This document shows positions 28,237-37,117 of a stretch of DNA of 64,000 nt, in pieces; position 1 is the stretch's first letter; each line of letters opens with the position of its first letter. Below the pieces are notes generated by a model, which did no database searches, was not told the DNA's origin, and saw only the letters and a program-made list of their open reading frames with translations. Origin of the DNA: Bacteroidota bacterium (GTDB lineage Bacteria; Bacteroidota; Bacteroidia; Sphingobacteriales; Sphingobacteriaceae); the NCBI GenBank assembly GCA_023450085.1, contig JAEXHI010000035.1:1-64000 (forward strand), given 5' to 3'. A program made the position numbers and the translations under genes.

Positions 28237-29562
28237 CTATTTTGAATAGGTAAAACCTAGTTTTGTTAACCCTTGTTGTATCTCTGGGGCGCTCATGAAA
28301 AGTTTCCATAAAAGCCCTGTTCTTCCATTTTCGATCATTACTACAATGGGACCTTGGTCAATGCCGATATATCTTTTTGGATACCAATTAGCGGTTTCAC
28401 TATAAGCATCGTAAAATCCAAATTCGCCCCAAACTTTGTCTTTCATGTCTTCGTATAAATGTCTCATCACCTGCATGCTTTCCTTTGGCGCATAGGGATA
28501 AGAGGAGAGCGCTGCGGTTGGACTAATTACGCCAAAATCTTCATTGGGCATGTGAGCGGCATAACCTTTTACAGAATAGCTGGCTGTTAAGCCCCAAGAG
28601 TTTTTGCCATAACCTTTAAAACCTTTGGGATTGGCAATGGCATAGTCGTAGTTAATAAGCGTGTGGCTTTTGTTTTCTTCCCAATAATCGGCGTATTTGT
28701 CTTTCAAACCTTTTGGATTTAGACCCAAATAAGAATAATGTGCCCAAAAAAGTGGTCCTACGCTTTCGCCTACTACATTATGTTTCAACTTTACAGGATG
28801 TCCGTATAGAGAAATGTTGGTGTTAATAGCACCGCTTTTTGCCCAACCTTGGTGATAAACCTCCGGAGGTACACCGTGAGTAGGAGAGCAAGCTGCCATG
28901 ATGTAGGTAATTAAACATTCGTTATAGCCAGTAATAGCGAAGTTCATTTTCCAACCAGAGTTTGGCGACCAGTGCCAATAAAGTACGTTTTCATTATCTT
29001 TTCGGTAGAAATTCCAGTCTATGCCTCTCCAAAGTTCATCTGCTTTTTGGGCTAGCGCTTTTTCTTGCTCGCTTCCATTGGCATAATACTGACGTACACA
29101 AACCAATGCTTGCGCCAAAAATGAGGTTTCTACCAAATCGCCAGCATCATCATTTTTACCAAAAGCTTTTGCTTTACCACTTGGTAGCATCCAGTGAGGC
29201 CAAACCCCATGAAATCTATCGGCTTTTGCCAAAAAATCAAGCCCTTTTTTCAAATGGGCATAACCTTGTTCACGAGTGATAAACTTACGCTCAATAGCTA
29301 CAATGGTACCCATAATACCAAAACCACTGGCACCGGTAGCAATCACATCTTTATCATTTTGTGGATAGATGTTATCACTGTGATAACGTTCTCTTGAAAG
29401 GCCAGAAACAGGTTCAGCACCTTCGTAGAAATACTTATAGGTTTGTTTTTGTACCAAAGTAAGCAACTCATCGTCGGTAAGTTTTTTACTTTGATTGCTG
29501 GTCTTACTGACCGAGCAGCTACCTAAAAGGGCAATGATGGGAATAAAGTACTTTAATTTCAT
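28237..29562 (-). CDS. GH144-family glucanase lipoprotein (short copy)
   Basis: Lipoprotein of 441 residues (LLGSCS, Cys16) made almost entirely of the glycoamylase-like (alpha/alpha)6 barrel. It shows the family phrases GASGFGIMGTIVAIER, ADRFHGVWPHW, WHWSPNSGWKMN, YNECLITYIMAA and IDQGPIVVMIENGRTGLLW. GH144 enzymes of Chitinophaga and Parabacteroides cut beta-1,2-glucan, endo- or exo-acting to release sophorose. It lies 12 bp after a second GH144 gene. The two differ in length, so one may be endo and the other exo; sequence alone does not decide which. Confidence 0.88.
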   Translation of the reverse strand: MKLKYFIPIIALLGSCSVSKTSNQSKKLTDDELLTLVQKQTYKYFYEGAEPVSGLSRERYHSDNIYPQNDKDVIATGASGFGIMGTIVAIERKFITREQGYAHLKKGLDFLAKADRFHGVWPHWMLPSGKAKAFGKNDDAGDLVETSFLAQALVCVRQYYANGSEQEKALAQKADELWRGIDWNFYRKDNENVLYWHWSPNSGWKMNFAITGYNECLITYIMAACSPTHGVPPEVYHQGWAKSGAINTNISLYGHPVKLKHNVVGESVGPLFWAHYSYLGLNPKGLKDKYADYWEENKSHTLINYDYAIANPKGFKGYGKNSWGLTASYSVKGYAAHMPNEDFGVISPTAALSSYPYAPKESMQVMRHLYEDMKDKVWGEFGFYDAYSETANWYPKRYIGIDQGPIVVMIENGRTGLLWKLFMSAPEIQQGLTKLGFTYSK

Positions 29563-29574
29563 TTGTGTGTGTAT

Positions 29575-31248
29575 TTATAGGTTTGGGCTCGAAAAACCGA
29601 GCGATTTCATTCCTGTTTTAATTTCTGGAGCACTCATGAAAAGGTTCCATAATAATTTGCTTCTATGGTTTTCAATCATGATGATGATTGGACCTTGGTC
29701 GATGGCTAAAAATGAACTGGCAAACCAAGGATCGTTAAGGTTAAAGGCATCAATAAAGCCATATTCCTTCCAAAGCTTATCGCCCAGTTTATAATAAAAG
29801 AACTTAAGAGCAGCCATAGATTGTGTTGGCGTATAAGGAAAAGAGGCCAAAGCAGCAGTAGGAGCAATTACGCCTCTGTCGTTAGTGGGTGAGCTAGCGG
29901 TGTATCCATTAGGAATATCGCTTGCAGTTAAACCCCAACAGTTGGCGCCATAACCATTATTGTTTGCTGGGTTGGCCACACAATAATTATAGTTGATCAT
30001 GGCGTGAGCCTTATTCTGTGTTTCGTAATTGGCATAAACATCACTTAATCCGTTAGGATTAATACCTAAGAAGGAATATTGCGATAGGAACAAAGGACCA
30101 CCATTTGCACTGCCTAGTGGTAGTTGTACGCCATAATAGGTGCTGCCATTTTTCATGGCTCCATTTCTGGCCCAGCCTTCATCGTAAACATTTTTTGGAA
30201 TGCTATGGGTAGGGGAGGATGCTGCAAGTACATAGGTGATTAAACATTCGTTCCAGCCTTGTATTTTCAGGTTCATGTCCCAGCCGTAATTAGGGCTCCA
30301 ATGCCAAAAAAGTGAGTTACTACCATTACGATACCAATCCCATTCTACTTGGTTGTATAGATTGGTAATATCGTTTCTTAAATTGACCTCGGCTGCGGCA
30401 GTTCCGTCGAAATATTGGCGAGCAGTTAAAAGTCCAGCCATTAACAGCGAAGTTTCTACTAAGTCGCCACCATCGTCTTTGGTGCTAAAGGCGATGGCTT
30501 TTCCGGTGTTGCCATCTATCCAGTGCGAGTAGGCCCCGTGGAAGCGATCAGCAGTTTTTAGGAAGTTCACTATTTGTTGGGTTCTGGCTAGTCCATCGGC
30601 TCTGCTGATAAAATTACGGTGAATACCAGTGATGAGGGCCATTACACCAAAACCAGATCCTCCAGAGGTAACGGTGTTGCCTGAGGTGTTTCTTTCTCTG
30701 GCCATGCCACTAGTGGGATGGGCAAAATCCCAGAAATATTTAAAGGTTTGTTTTTGGACAAGGGTAAGGAGATCATCGTCACTTATCCTTGGAAATTTAT
30801 CGGTATCATCTAAGCCTGAGATGAGGGTAATCGTCACGGGATTGATCAGTCGGCCACCGCCAGCTGATTTGAGTTGGTCGTTTACAGAAAGTTCAAAACT
30901 GCTAAACGAAGAGAGGTTGTTTTGAGGCGTTACATTAGCAATTTTATTGCCGTCTTCATAAGTAACGGTTAGGGGTAAATTTGTTCCTAAAGCATCTTTT
31001 AATATGATACCGCTATTTACGGTAGTAGTATTAACGGCTTCGGTAAAAGTAAATTTTACTACTGGTTTAAGAGGTAGGTTGGTGTATTTAAGACTACCGT
31101 TACTCACTCCGTTTACGGTGAAATGTAAAGAAGTGTCTGAGTTTATGGGTTTGCTGTTATTGTTTTTTTTGCAAGAAAACAGAACCATTGTGGCTAAGCA
31201 CAAATAGAAAAATTGACGGGTAAAGTGTAATGTTCTAAGGTGATTCAC
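29575..31248 (-). CDS. GH144-family glucanase lipoprotein with N-terminal Ig-like domain
   Basis: Lipoprotein of 557 residues (VLFSCKK, Cys26). An Ig-like Big_5-type domain (about 38-150) precedes the GH144 barrel (about 155-555). It is very close in wording to the characterised Chitinophaga beta-1,2-glucanase: QTFKYFWDFAHPTSGMARER, GGSGFGVMALITG, TKDDGGDLVETS, WHWSPNYGWDMN, AIDQGPIIIMIENHRS. The extra domain may hold the enzyme away from the membrane. It is the first enzyme gene after the hairpin at 31277-31308, and the downstream GH144 and GH3 genes follow with gaps of 12 and 10 bp. Confidence 0.9.
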   Translation of the reverse strand: MNHLRTLHFTRQFFYLCLATMVLFSCKKNNNSKPINSDTSLHFTVNGVSNGSLKYTNLPLKPVVKFTFTEAVNTTTVNSGIILKDALGTNLPLTVTYEDGNKIANVTPQNNLSSFSSFELSVNDQLKSAGGGRLINPVTITLISGLDDTDKFPRISDDDLLTLVQKQTFKYFWDFAHPTSGMARERNTSGNTVTSGGSGFGVMALITGIHRNFISRADGLARTQQIVNFLKTADRFHGAYSHWIDGNTGKAIAFSTKDDGGDLVETSLLMAGLLTARQYFDGTAAAEVNLRNDITNLYNQVEWDWYRNGSNSLFWHWSPNYGWDMNLKIQGWNECLITYVLAASSPTHSIPKNVYDEGWARNGAMKNGSTYYGVQLPLGSANGGPLFLSQYSFLGINPNGLSDVYANYETQNKAHAMINYNYCVANPANNNGYGANCWGLTASDIPNGYTASSPTNDRGVIAPTAALASFPYTPTQSMAALKFFYYKLGDKLWKEYGFIDAFNLNDPWFASSFLAIDQGPIIIMIENHRSKLLWNLFMSAPEIKTGMKSLGFSSPNL

Positions 31249-31276
31249 GACAAAAAGTTTTAGGAAATGGTTTCAA

Positions 31277-31308
31277 GAAAAAGGCACAGCATAACACTGT
31301 GCCTTTTG
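31277..31308 (-). terminator. Intra-operon terminator or attenuator in the glucan locus
   Basis: On the minus strand AAAAGGCACAG pairs with CTGTGCCTTTT around a 7-base loop and is followed by T residues. It lies between the LamG lipoprotein gene and the first GH144 gene, all on the minus strand, so it would lower enzyme expression relative to the binding proteins. Confidence 0.85.
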
Positions 31309-31319
31309 TGTTTTAATGA

Positions 31320-32207
31320 TTATTTACCTGCTTTACCTAAATTGTAAAGTGCTTTTGCAATGGCATCGGGCATGAATCTGTTGTAGATCCTTACTTCGTC
31401 AATTACACCTGTCATTGGTGCATAAGCTACATCAGCATTTACCGTTTTTCCTGGAATAAGGTTATAGTTGGCGCCAAAAATCAGCTCGCTAGGCTCGTAA
31501 GATTTGAAAAGATTGTTTCCTACACCTCTGTCAGAGAAACTACCCACATTTACACCGTTTGCTACAATGTTAAATCTTCCTGTTAAACCATTGTAAGCAA
31601 TTACCAAGTGAACCCAGTTATCATTACCGATTTTAGGAGAAGTGGTATTGTTCAAGTTGTCTTGTGTACCTCCACCTACGGTTGCAAAAATAGGTTGAAC
31701 ACCAATGAAATCTAAATTGGTAGCTGGTCTTGCTTGTGTATTTAGGTTAATGTTCAAGTTCCCTTGTAGCAGCCCTGGTCTGGCAATGGTTAGTAACATG
31801 GTACGTTTGGTACCATTGTTTAAAATTTTGATCCACTGACTAATGGTAAAGCTTTTGAATACATCTGTTTTAAAGGCATTGAATTGTGTGCCATAATAAA
31901 CATATCCTGAGTTTAAATTTAAGGCCTTACCCCTGAAACCTGTCACAAAACTATCACCACTTTTTAAAGTTGGTGCAATATTGGAAAGTTTCTCGTTGTA
32001 GGTGTCATCAAAACTGAAATAAGCAACCATGTTTTCTTTGAAAACATCTTCGGTAGTTCTGAAACCATCTATGGTACCTTCATAATCTGCAGGGCTAACC
32101 TCTGGCAAGTTGTTTGGATTTCCATCTTTTTTGCAAGAAGAAAAAGTGGCGCCGGCCAGTATTAAAGCTAGCAAACAACCTTTTGTATATATATTTGAAA
32201 ATTTCAT
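31320..32207 (-). CDS. LamG-like jellyroll surface lipoprotein
   Basis: Lipoprotein of 295 residues (TFSSCKKD, Cys25) with a concanavalin-like LamG domain at about 60-290 (SYFSFDDTYNEKLSNIAP near its start, GVIDEVRIYNRFMPDAIAKALY at its end is the LamG signature). It follows susD by 11 bp. In this position it probably acts as a surface glycan-binding protein supporting the SusCD pair; a catalytic role is not evident. Confidence 0.85.
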   Translation of the reverse strand: MKFSNIYTKGCLLALILAGATFSSCKKDGNPNNLPEVSPADYEGTIDGFRTTEDVFKENMVAYFSFDDTYNEKLSNIAPTLKSGDSFVTGFRGKALNLNSGYVYYGTQFNAFKTDVFKSFTISQWIKILNNGTKRTMLLTIARPGLLQGNLNINLNTQARPATNLDFIGVQPIFATVGGGTQDNLNNTTSPKIGNDNWVHLVIAYNGLTGRFNIVANGVNVGSFSDRGVGNNLFKSYEPSELIFGANYNLIPGKTVNADVAYAPMTGVIDEVRIYNRFMPDAIAKALYNLGKAGK

Positions 32208-32218
32208 ATGAGTAATGA

Positions 32219-33766
32219 TTAATAGCCCGTGTTTTGGGTTAACTTATTAGGTTCTTTACTTAGGTCTATCTGAACAATAGGGATTGGCATTAACACATCG
32301 CGGAATTCAGCAAAATTAGGTCTGTTCGCGGCAGCCATTGCTGTACCTGAAATTCCCCATCTAACCAAATCAAAGAAACGCTCGTGCTCCATCGCTAGCT
32401 CTACTCTTCTTTCTTGACGGATGGCTTGTCTCAATTGTGCTTGACTTACAAAAATCACATCAGGTAAAATGGTGGTGTTGCCAGCTCTTGCTCTAAAACG
32501 GATGCTGTTTAGGGCAGTAGTAGCCGCGGTAAAGTTAGCCGTACCACCTACTTCGTTGGCTGCTTCTGCATACATTAAAACCACATCAGCGTAGCGCAAT
32601 ATTCTTACATTCATCCACCATCCAAATCTGTTACCTATAGATGCTCGTCTAGCTGGATTAGTGTACACTTTGTGGTTATAAATTGGGTTTTGCCAAGTCG
32701 TCGCTGTAGCATCGCCATACACTGTTCTGTAAGTAGTGGTAGCCGTGCTTCTATAAAGGAAAGTCCTATCTTTACGAGGGTCATTAGGCTCATAAGCTTG
32801 GTCCAATGTGAAATTTGGTACATTGAAACCATCTCCAAGGTTCCAATCGCCGCCAGCTCTAACCCCTTGGTTTGCGGCATACTGTACACCGTTAGCGGTT
32901 GGGATAGCAGCGGTTGCTGTTGCTTGTACTTCAAAAACACTTTCTTTACTGTTTTCACCTTCCTCTTTAAATATTTCATTATAAGGAGTTAAAAGGTTGT
33001 ATTGGCCACTGGTCATTACTAAATTAGCTGCAGCCATTGCTGCACCCCATTTTTGTTGGGTTAAATAAACTTTAGCTAGTAATCCGTTTGCCGCACCACT
33101 AGTAGCACGGCCAACAAATCTTGGATCCCAAGTAGGAGGAAGGTTTGTTGCCGCATATTGCAAATCACTTTCAATTAAAGCATAAACTTGTGCCGGAGTG
33201 CTTTGTGGTACACCAGCTTGGCCAGCTACTTGTGGTTTGGTAATTAAAGGAATTCTACCGAAAAACCTTACCATGTTAAAATAAGCATAAGCTCTTAAAA
33301 ATCTGGCTTCTGCCTGAGATTGGATTTTATTTGCATCAGTCGCAATAATATCTTTATTATTTTCAACTTGGTCTAACACGATGTTACACTTATCTATCAT
33401 TCCATAGTACTCTACCCACATACCATTGATAATGCCATTAGCAGGTGAAAGTGGGAAGGTTTCAAAGGTTTGTACGTTTGCTCCACCATCACCAGGAGAG
33501 CTACCAATATCAGAGTCATCGCTTCTTACCGCAGTAGAAAGGATGAAACCAAATGAGTGAACGCCATATGCTCTTAAGCTTTTGTATGCGGCGAAAATGT
33601 ATTGATCATATGGGCCAGAACCTCCTGGATAAGGATAGTCTTCGTCGGTATACTGTCCCTGTCTTTCTGTATCTAGAAATTTTTTACAGCTAGAGATTGA
33701 TGCCATAAGTGCTATCACTAGACACGCCACACCAATATTCTTTGTTGTTTTATATAATGTTTTCAT
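32219..33766 (-). CDS. SusD/RagB-family glycan-binding lipoprotein
   Basis: Lipoprotein of 515 residues (SISSCKK, Cys27) with the canonical SusD build: helices of the TPR region early (ARFLRAYAYFNMVRFFG) and the C-terminal RQERRVELAMEHERFFDLVRWG block. It lies 22 bp after susC and forms the outer-membrane importer with it. It is longer than, and clearly a different lineage from, the SusD pair at the left of the window. The predicted ligand is beta-1,2-glucan fragments, by neighbourhood only. Confidence 0.93.
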   Translation of the reverse strand: MKTLYKTTKNIGVACLVIALMASISSCKKFLDTERQGQYTDEDYPYPGGSGPYDQYIFAAYKSLRAYGVHSFGFILSTAVRSDDSDIGSSPGDGGANVQTFETFPLSPANGIINGMWVEYYGMIDKCNIVLDQVENNKDIIATDANKIQSQAEARFLRAYAYFNMVRFFGRIPLITKPQVAGQAGVPQSTPAQVYALIESDLQYAATNLPPTWDPRFVGRATSGAANGLLAKVYLTQQKWGAAMAAANLVMTSGQYNLLTPYNEIFKEEGENSKESVFEVQATATAAIPTANGVQYAANQGVRAGGDWNLGDGFNVPNFTLDQAYEPNDPRKDRTFLYRSTATTTYRTVYGDATATTWQNPIYNHKVYTNPARRASIGNRFGWWMNVRILRYADVVLMYAEAANEVGGTANFTAATTALNSIRFRARAGNTTILPDVIFVSQAQLRQAIRQERRVELAMEHERFFDLVRWGISGTAMAAANRPNFAEFRDVLMPIPIVQIDLSKEPNKLTQNTGY

Positions 33767-33788
33767 GTTTCAAAAATTAATTACGGTG

Positions 33789-36700
33789 TTAAAAAGTTAC
33801 ATTTAATCCAAAAGAGTAAACAGCTGGAACCGGATAAATTCCATTGTCGGCACCGCTTTGAAGAATGTCACTTATTTGCGCTTCAGGAGTATATCCTGTT
33901 GCTTTTGTCCATGTTTTAATATTTTGTCCACTGATGAAAAGACGTAGTTTTTGTACGCCGATGCTTTTCATTGCTGCGTTAGCAAAAGCATAGCCTAATT
34001 GTACGTTGCGGATACGGAAATAATCACCAGGTTCTAAAAAGTAGCTGCTAAATAAGTAGTTGTTCGCACGGTTTCTGTTGATGATTGGTTCAACATTACT
34101 GGTGCCAGGAGCAGTCCAAGCATTTAATCTGTTCGTCTCGTAATTTAATACAGCGAAACTTCCTGTACGACGTTGGGTATATATTTTGTTTCCTGCAACG
34201 CCTTGACCTTCGATAGCAACATCAAAACCTTTGTAACTCATGGAAAGGTTAAGTCCATAGCTGTATGGAGGGAATGGCGTACCTAAATAGGTTCTGTCAG
34301 CCGAGGTAATCACACCGTCACCGTTGATATCAGCAAAAGCAATGTCACCAGGAGCCGAATCTGCAAAACCAGCCATTCTTGCTACGTCAGCTGAACTTTG
34401 GTAAATACCTATTTGTTTGTAACCATAAAAATAACCAACGGATCTTCCTGTTTCTGTCATATTGGTTCCACCTCTTACGATTTGGAAGTTAGAGGTATTA
34501 CCAATAGAGTTAACCACGTTTTTATTGTAACTGAAATTACCTGTAACGTTGTATCTGAAGTCAGAGCCAATAGCATCGTTCCAACCTAAGCTAACTTCCA
34601 CCCCTTTGTTGGTAAGCTTACCTAAGTTAGTGAAATAAGGCAAGTCACTTAAGTTTGGTAACGTCACTTGAGTAAGAATTCCGTCAGTAGTTTTGTTGTA
34701 ATAAGTTACTTCAGCACTTAATCTATTTCTTAGGGCTTTTAACTCTACGCCCACATCAGTACCTTGCACAATCTCGTAGCGTAAATTTGGATCAGGAAAA
34801 TAAGCATTTCTGATAGAAGGGTATACATTATTCCCAAAAACTGCCGATTCACCTGTAGATAATGCTTGTTGATAAAGATTTGGGTCTACACCATTAGAGT
34901 TCCCCAATCTACCCCATGCGGCACGGAATTTTAAGAAATCAATTCCTTTGATGTTGTTTTTGAAAAAATCCTCTTCACTAGCAACCCATCCTAAACCAAC
35001 ACTACCAAACGTTCCCCATCTGTTTTTTGGTGCAAATCTAGAGCTACCATCTCTTCTGATGGTGGCGTTTAATAAATACTTGTTATTGTAGGCATAGCTA
35101 ACTCTAGCGAAACCACCTGCGTTAGATTCTTCGTTACCAGCACCACCATTAAAAGTTGGGTTATTTGCATTGATGATGTTGTCTGATAGATACCAGAATT
35201 TAGGATCAAATGGTACATTTAAGGTAGTATCTCTACGAGAACCACTTAGTGAAGTGCTTGACATGTAAACTGTAGTAAAACCAACTACTGCGTCGATTCG
35301 ATGTCCACCTGTAAGCTCTTTGCTGTAACTTAAAGTATGATCTTGTTGGTATTTTCTACTTTCGTAAGTGTTTTGGGCAATGGTAGTTCTTGCAGTATTG
35401 TCATATACAGTCTCTGTAGGGATAGTACCTTCTCCTAAACGGATAAATCTAAAAGGAAGTGGGGTATAGCTACGAGCATTGTTGAAACCTAAATCGGTAT
35501 ATACCGTAGATTTCCAAGTGAAATCTTTTAAGAATTTAACCTCTGCATATAAGCTTCCGTTAAACCTGTAGCCTCTGTTTATAGCTGTGTTTCTGCCACG
35601 GTTCATTTCTGCTACCGGGTTAAGTACTTGCGTTTGAAACGAAGGCATTTGATAGTAGTTGTTATTATCGGCTTGAATTGGCGCAATTGGAGTTGCCCAG
35701 ATTGCACGGTTTAGCGTTACAGAGGTAGGCTGGTTTCTCCAGTGAAAACCTGTGATGTTTCCGCCAACTTTAATGTTGTTGTTTATTCTGATTTCTTCAT
35801 TTAAACGAGCAACAAACTTTTTATAGTTGTTGTATTTAACTACCCCATCCTGATTATTGTAGCCAACATTCAGTAACGTAGTTGATTTTTCTCCGCTATT
35901 GGAAATCGTTAACGAATTGGTATTGATGGTTGCATTGCGGAGTACCTGATCTTGCCAATCTGTATTTGCGGTGAAATTGGTATAATCAAAAGGAGGTAAA
36001 CCAGCGTTTGTTAATTGTGCAGAATATAATTTCTTAAATCCTTCTGCATCAACTACATCTATGCGGTTAGCCACATGTTGTATACCTACTGTACTTTGAA
36101 AGTTGATGGTAGTTTTTCCTTTGGCTGCTCTCTTTGTAGTAATCGCAATTACACCATTAGAACCTCTTAAACCATAAATTGCTGTTGATGAAGCATCTCT
36201 CAATAAATCGATACTTTCGATATCATTTGGGTTTAAAAAGTCGATATTGTCTTGTAGCAAACCATCTACTACATATAAAGGATCAGAAAATTTAGTACTA
36301 GCAATTCCACGTAAACGAACGGTAGGGCTAGAGCCTGGTGCTCCTGAATTGGTAATGGTCATCCCTGGAACCTTACCTTGCAAAGCTGCAATTGGATTGG
36401 TTACCGTAAATTTCTCAATGTCCTCACCCTTAACACTCGAAATAGAGCCGGTTACGTCTGCTTTTTTCTGAGTACCGTAACCCACTACCACTACTTGCTG
36501 CAAGTCATTTGCTGAAGGTGATAAGGTTACGTTGATTGTCGTCCTGTTGTTCACAGGGATTTCTTGATTGGCAAAGCCAATGAAGGAAAATACCAAGGTA
36601 GCGTTTGCTGGTGCGCTAATGGTGTAACTTCCGCTTGCATCTGTTTGTACGCCGTTCTTGGTGCCTTTGATCATGATGCTTACCGATGGAATCGGAAGAT

Positions 36701-36815
36701 TTTGGTCATCTTTTACCACACCCTTCACTGTAACGTTTTGGGCAAAGGCAACGTCTGATAATAAAAGCAAACAAAAACAAGCTAAAACAGAGAGTTCTGT
36801 AAAGATTTTTTTCAT
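33789..36815 (-). CDS. SusC/RagA TonB-linked outer membrane importer
   Basis: Outer membrane protein of 1008 residues. Signal peptide ending AFAQ, one carboxypeptidase-like domain (about 28-100), a TonB-box-like VVVGYGTQKK, an undisrupted plug (LQGKVPGMTI, PLYVVDGLL, AIYGLRGSNGVIAITTKR) and the barrel. Unlike the SusC copies at the left of the window it has no STN domain, so it is not FecR-coupled and should be controlled by the regulator encoded upstream. It imports oligosaccharides captured by the SusD partner. Confidence 0.94.
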   Translation of the reverse strand: MKKIFTELSVLACFCLLLLSDVAFAQNVTVKGVVKDDQNLPIPSVSIMIKGTKNGVQTDASGSYTISAPANATLVFSFIGFANQEIPVNNRTTINVTLSPSANDLQQVVVVGYGTQKKADVTGSISSVKGEDIEKFTVTNPIAALQGKVPGMTITNSGAPGSSPTVRLRGIASTKFSDPLYVVDGLLQDNIDFLNPNDIESIDLLRDASSTAIYGLRGSNGVIAITTKRAAKGKTTINFQSTVGIQHVANRIDVVDAEGFKKLYSAQLTNAGLPPFDYTNFTANTDWQDQVLRNATINTNSLTISNSGEKSTTLLNVGYNNQDGVVKYNNYKKFVARLNEEIRINNNIKVGGNITGFHWRNQPTSVTLNRAIWATPIAPIQADNNNYYQMPSFQTQVLNPVAEMNRGRNTAINRGYRFNGSLYAEVKFLKDFTWKSTVYTDLGFNNARSYTPLPFRFIRLGEGTIPTETVYDNTARTTIAQNTYESRKYQQDHTLSYSKELTGGHRIDAVVGFTTVYMSSTSLSGSRRDTTLNVPFDPKFWYLSDNIINANNPTFNGGAGNEESNAGGFARVSYAYNNKYLLNATIRRDGSSRFAPKNRWGTFGSVGLGWVASEEDFFKNNIKGIDFLKFRAAWGRLGNSNGVDPNLYQQALSTGESAVFGNNVYPSIRNAYFPDPNLRYEIVQGTDVGVELKALRNRLSAEVTYYNKTTDGILTQVTLPNLSDLPYFTNLGKLTNKGVEVSLGWNDAIGSDFRYNVTGNFSYNKNVVNSIGNTSNFQIVRGGTNMTETGRSVGYFYGYKQIGIYQSSADVARMAGFADSAPGDIAFADINGDGVITSADRTYLGTPFPPYSYGLNLSMSYKGFDVAIEGQGVAGNKIYTQRRTGSFAVLNYETNRLNAWTAPGTSNVEPIINRNRANNYLFSSYFLEPGDYFRIRNVQLGYAFANAAMKSIGVQKLRLFISGQNIKTWTKATGYTPEAQISDILQSGADNGIYPVPAVYSFGLNVTF

Positions 36816-37117
36816 ACCGTTGATTTAATATTTGATTATTTGAACACACAGTCAGTGGAGACATTTTGCGGTGCTACTCCAGATTTGACTACACGAATGT
36901 TGAACTTTTGTTTGGTATGAACAACAAAAAATACTTGCACATTACTACATCAAGTGTAGGGATGGGGTTATCTCAAACTTAGCTTGTACCGCTGTTTTTA
37001 TTATTTAAACAGCGGTTTTTGTTTGTTTAGTTAAGAAAATGGTACTACTACAAAAGGAGTCTATCGACGAATTTTTAAGCTGTCTTTAAAAGTGATATGA
37101 GAGGTAATGATGTAGTA
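36816..37117 (-). promoter_or_regulatory. Upstream region of the glucan-locus susC
   Basis: About 300 bp between the regulator and susC. An imperfect inverted repeat CTACATCAAGTGTAG (36945-36959) and related phrases (TACTACTACA near 37043, GATGTAGTA near 37109) could be regulator sites. A hairpin with 10-bp arms ACCGCTGTTT (36988-36997) and AAACAGCGGT (37007-37016) has its T run on the plus strand, the wrong side for the minus-strand regulator gene. Function is inferred and unproven. Confidence 0.35.

Noticed and set aside
36988..37020. Hairpin with T run read as the regulator gene's terminator
   Set aside because: The T run lies on the plus strand while the regulator is on the minus strand, so it is on the wrong side; kept only as a hairpin in the upstream region.
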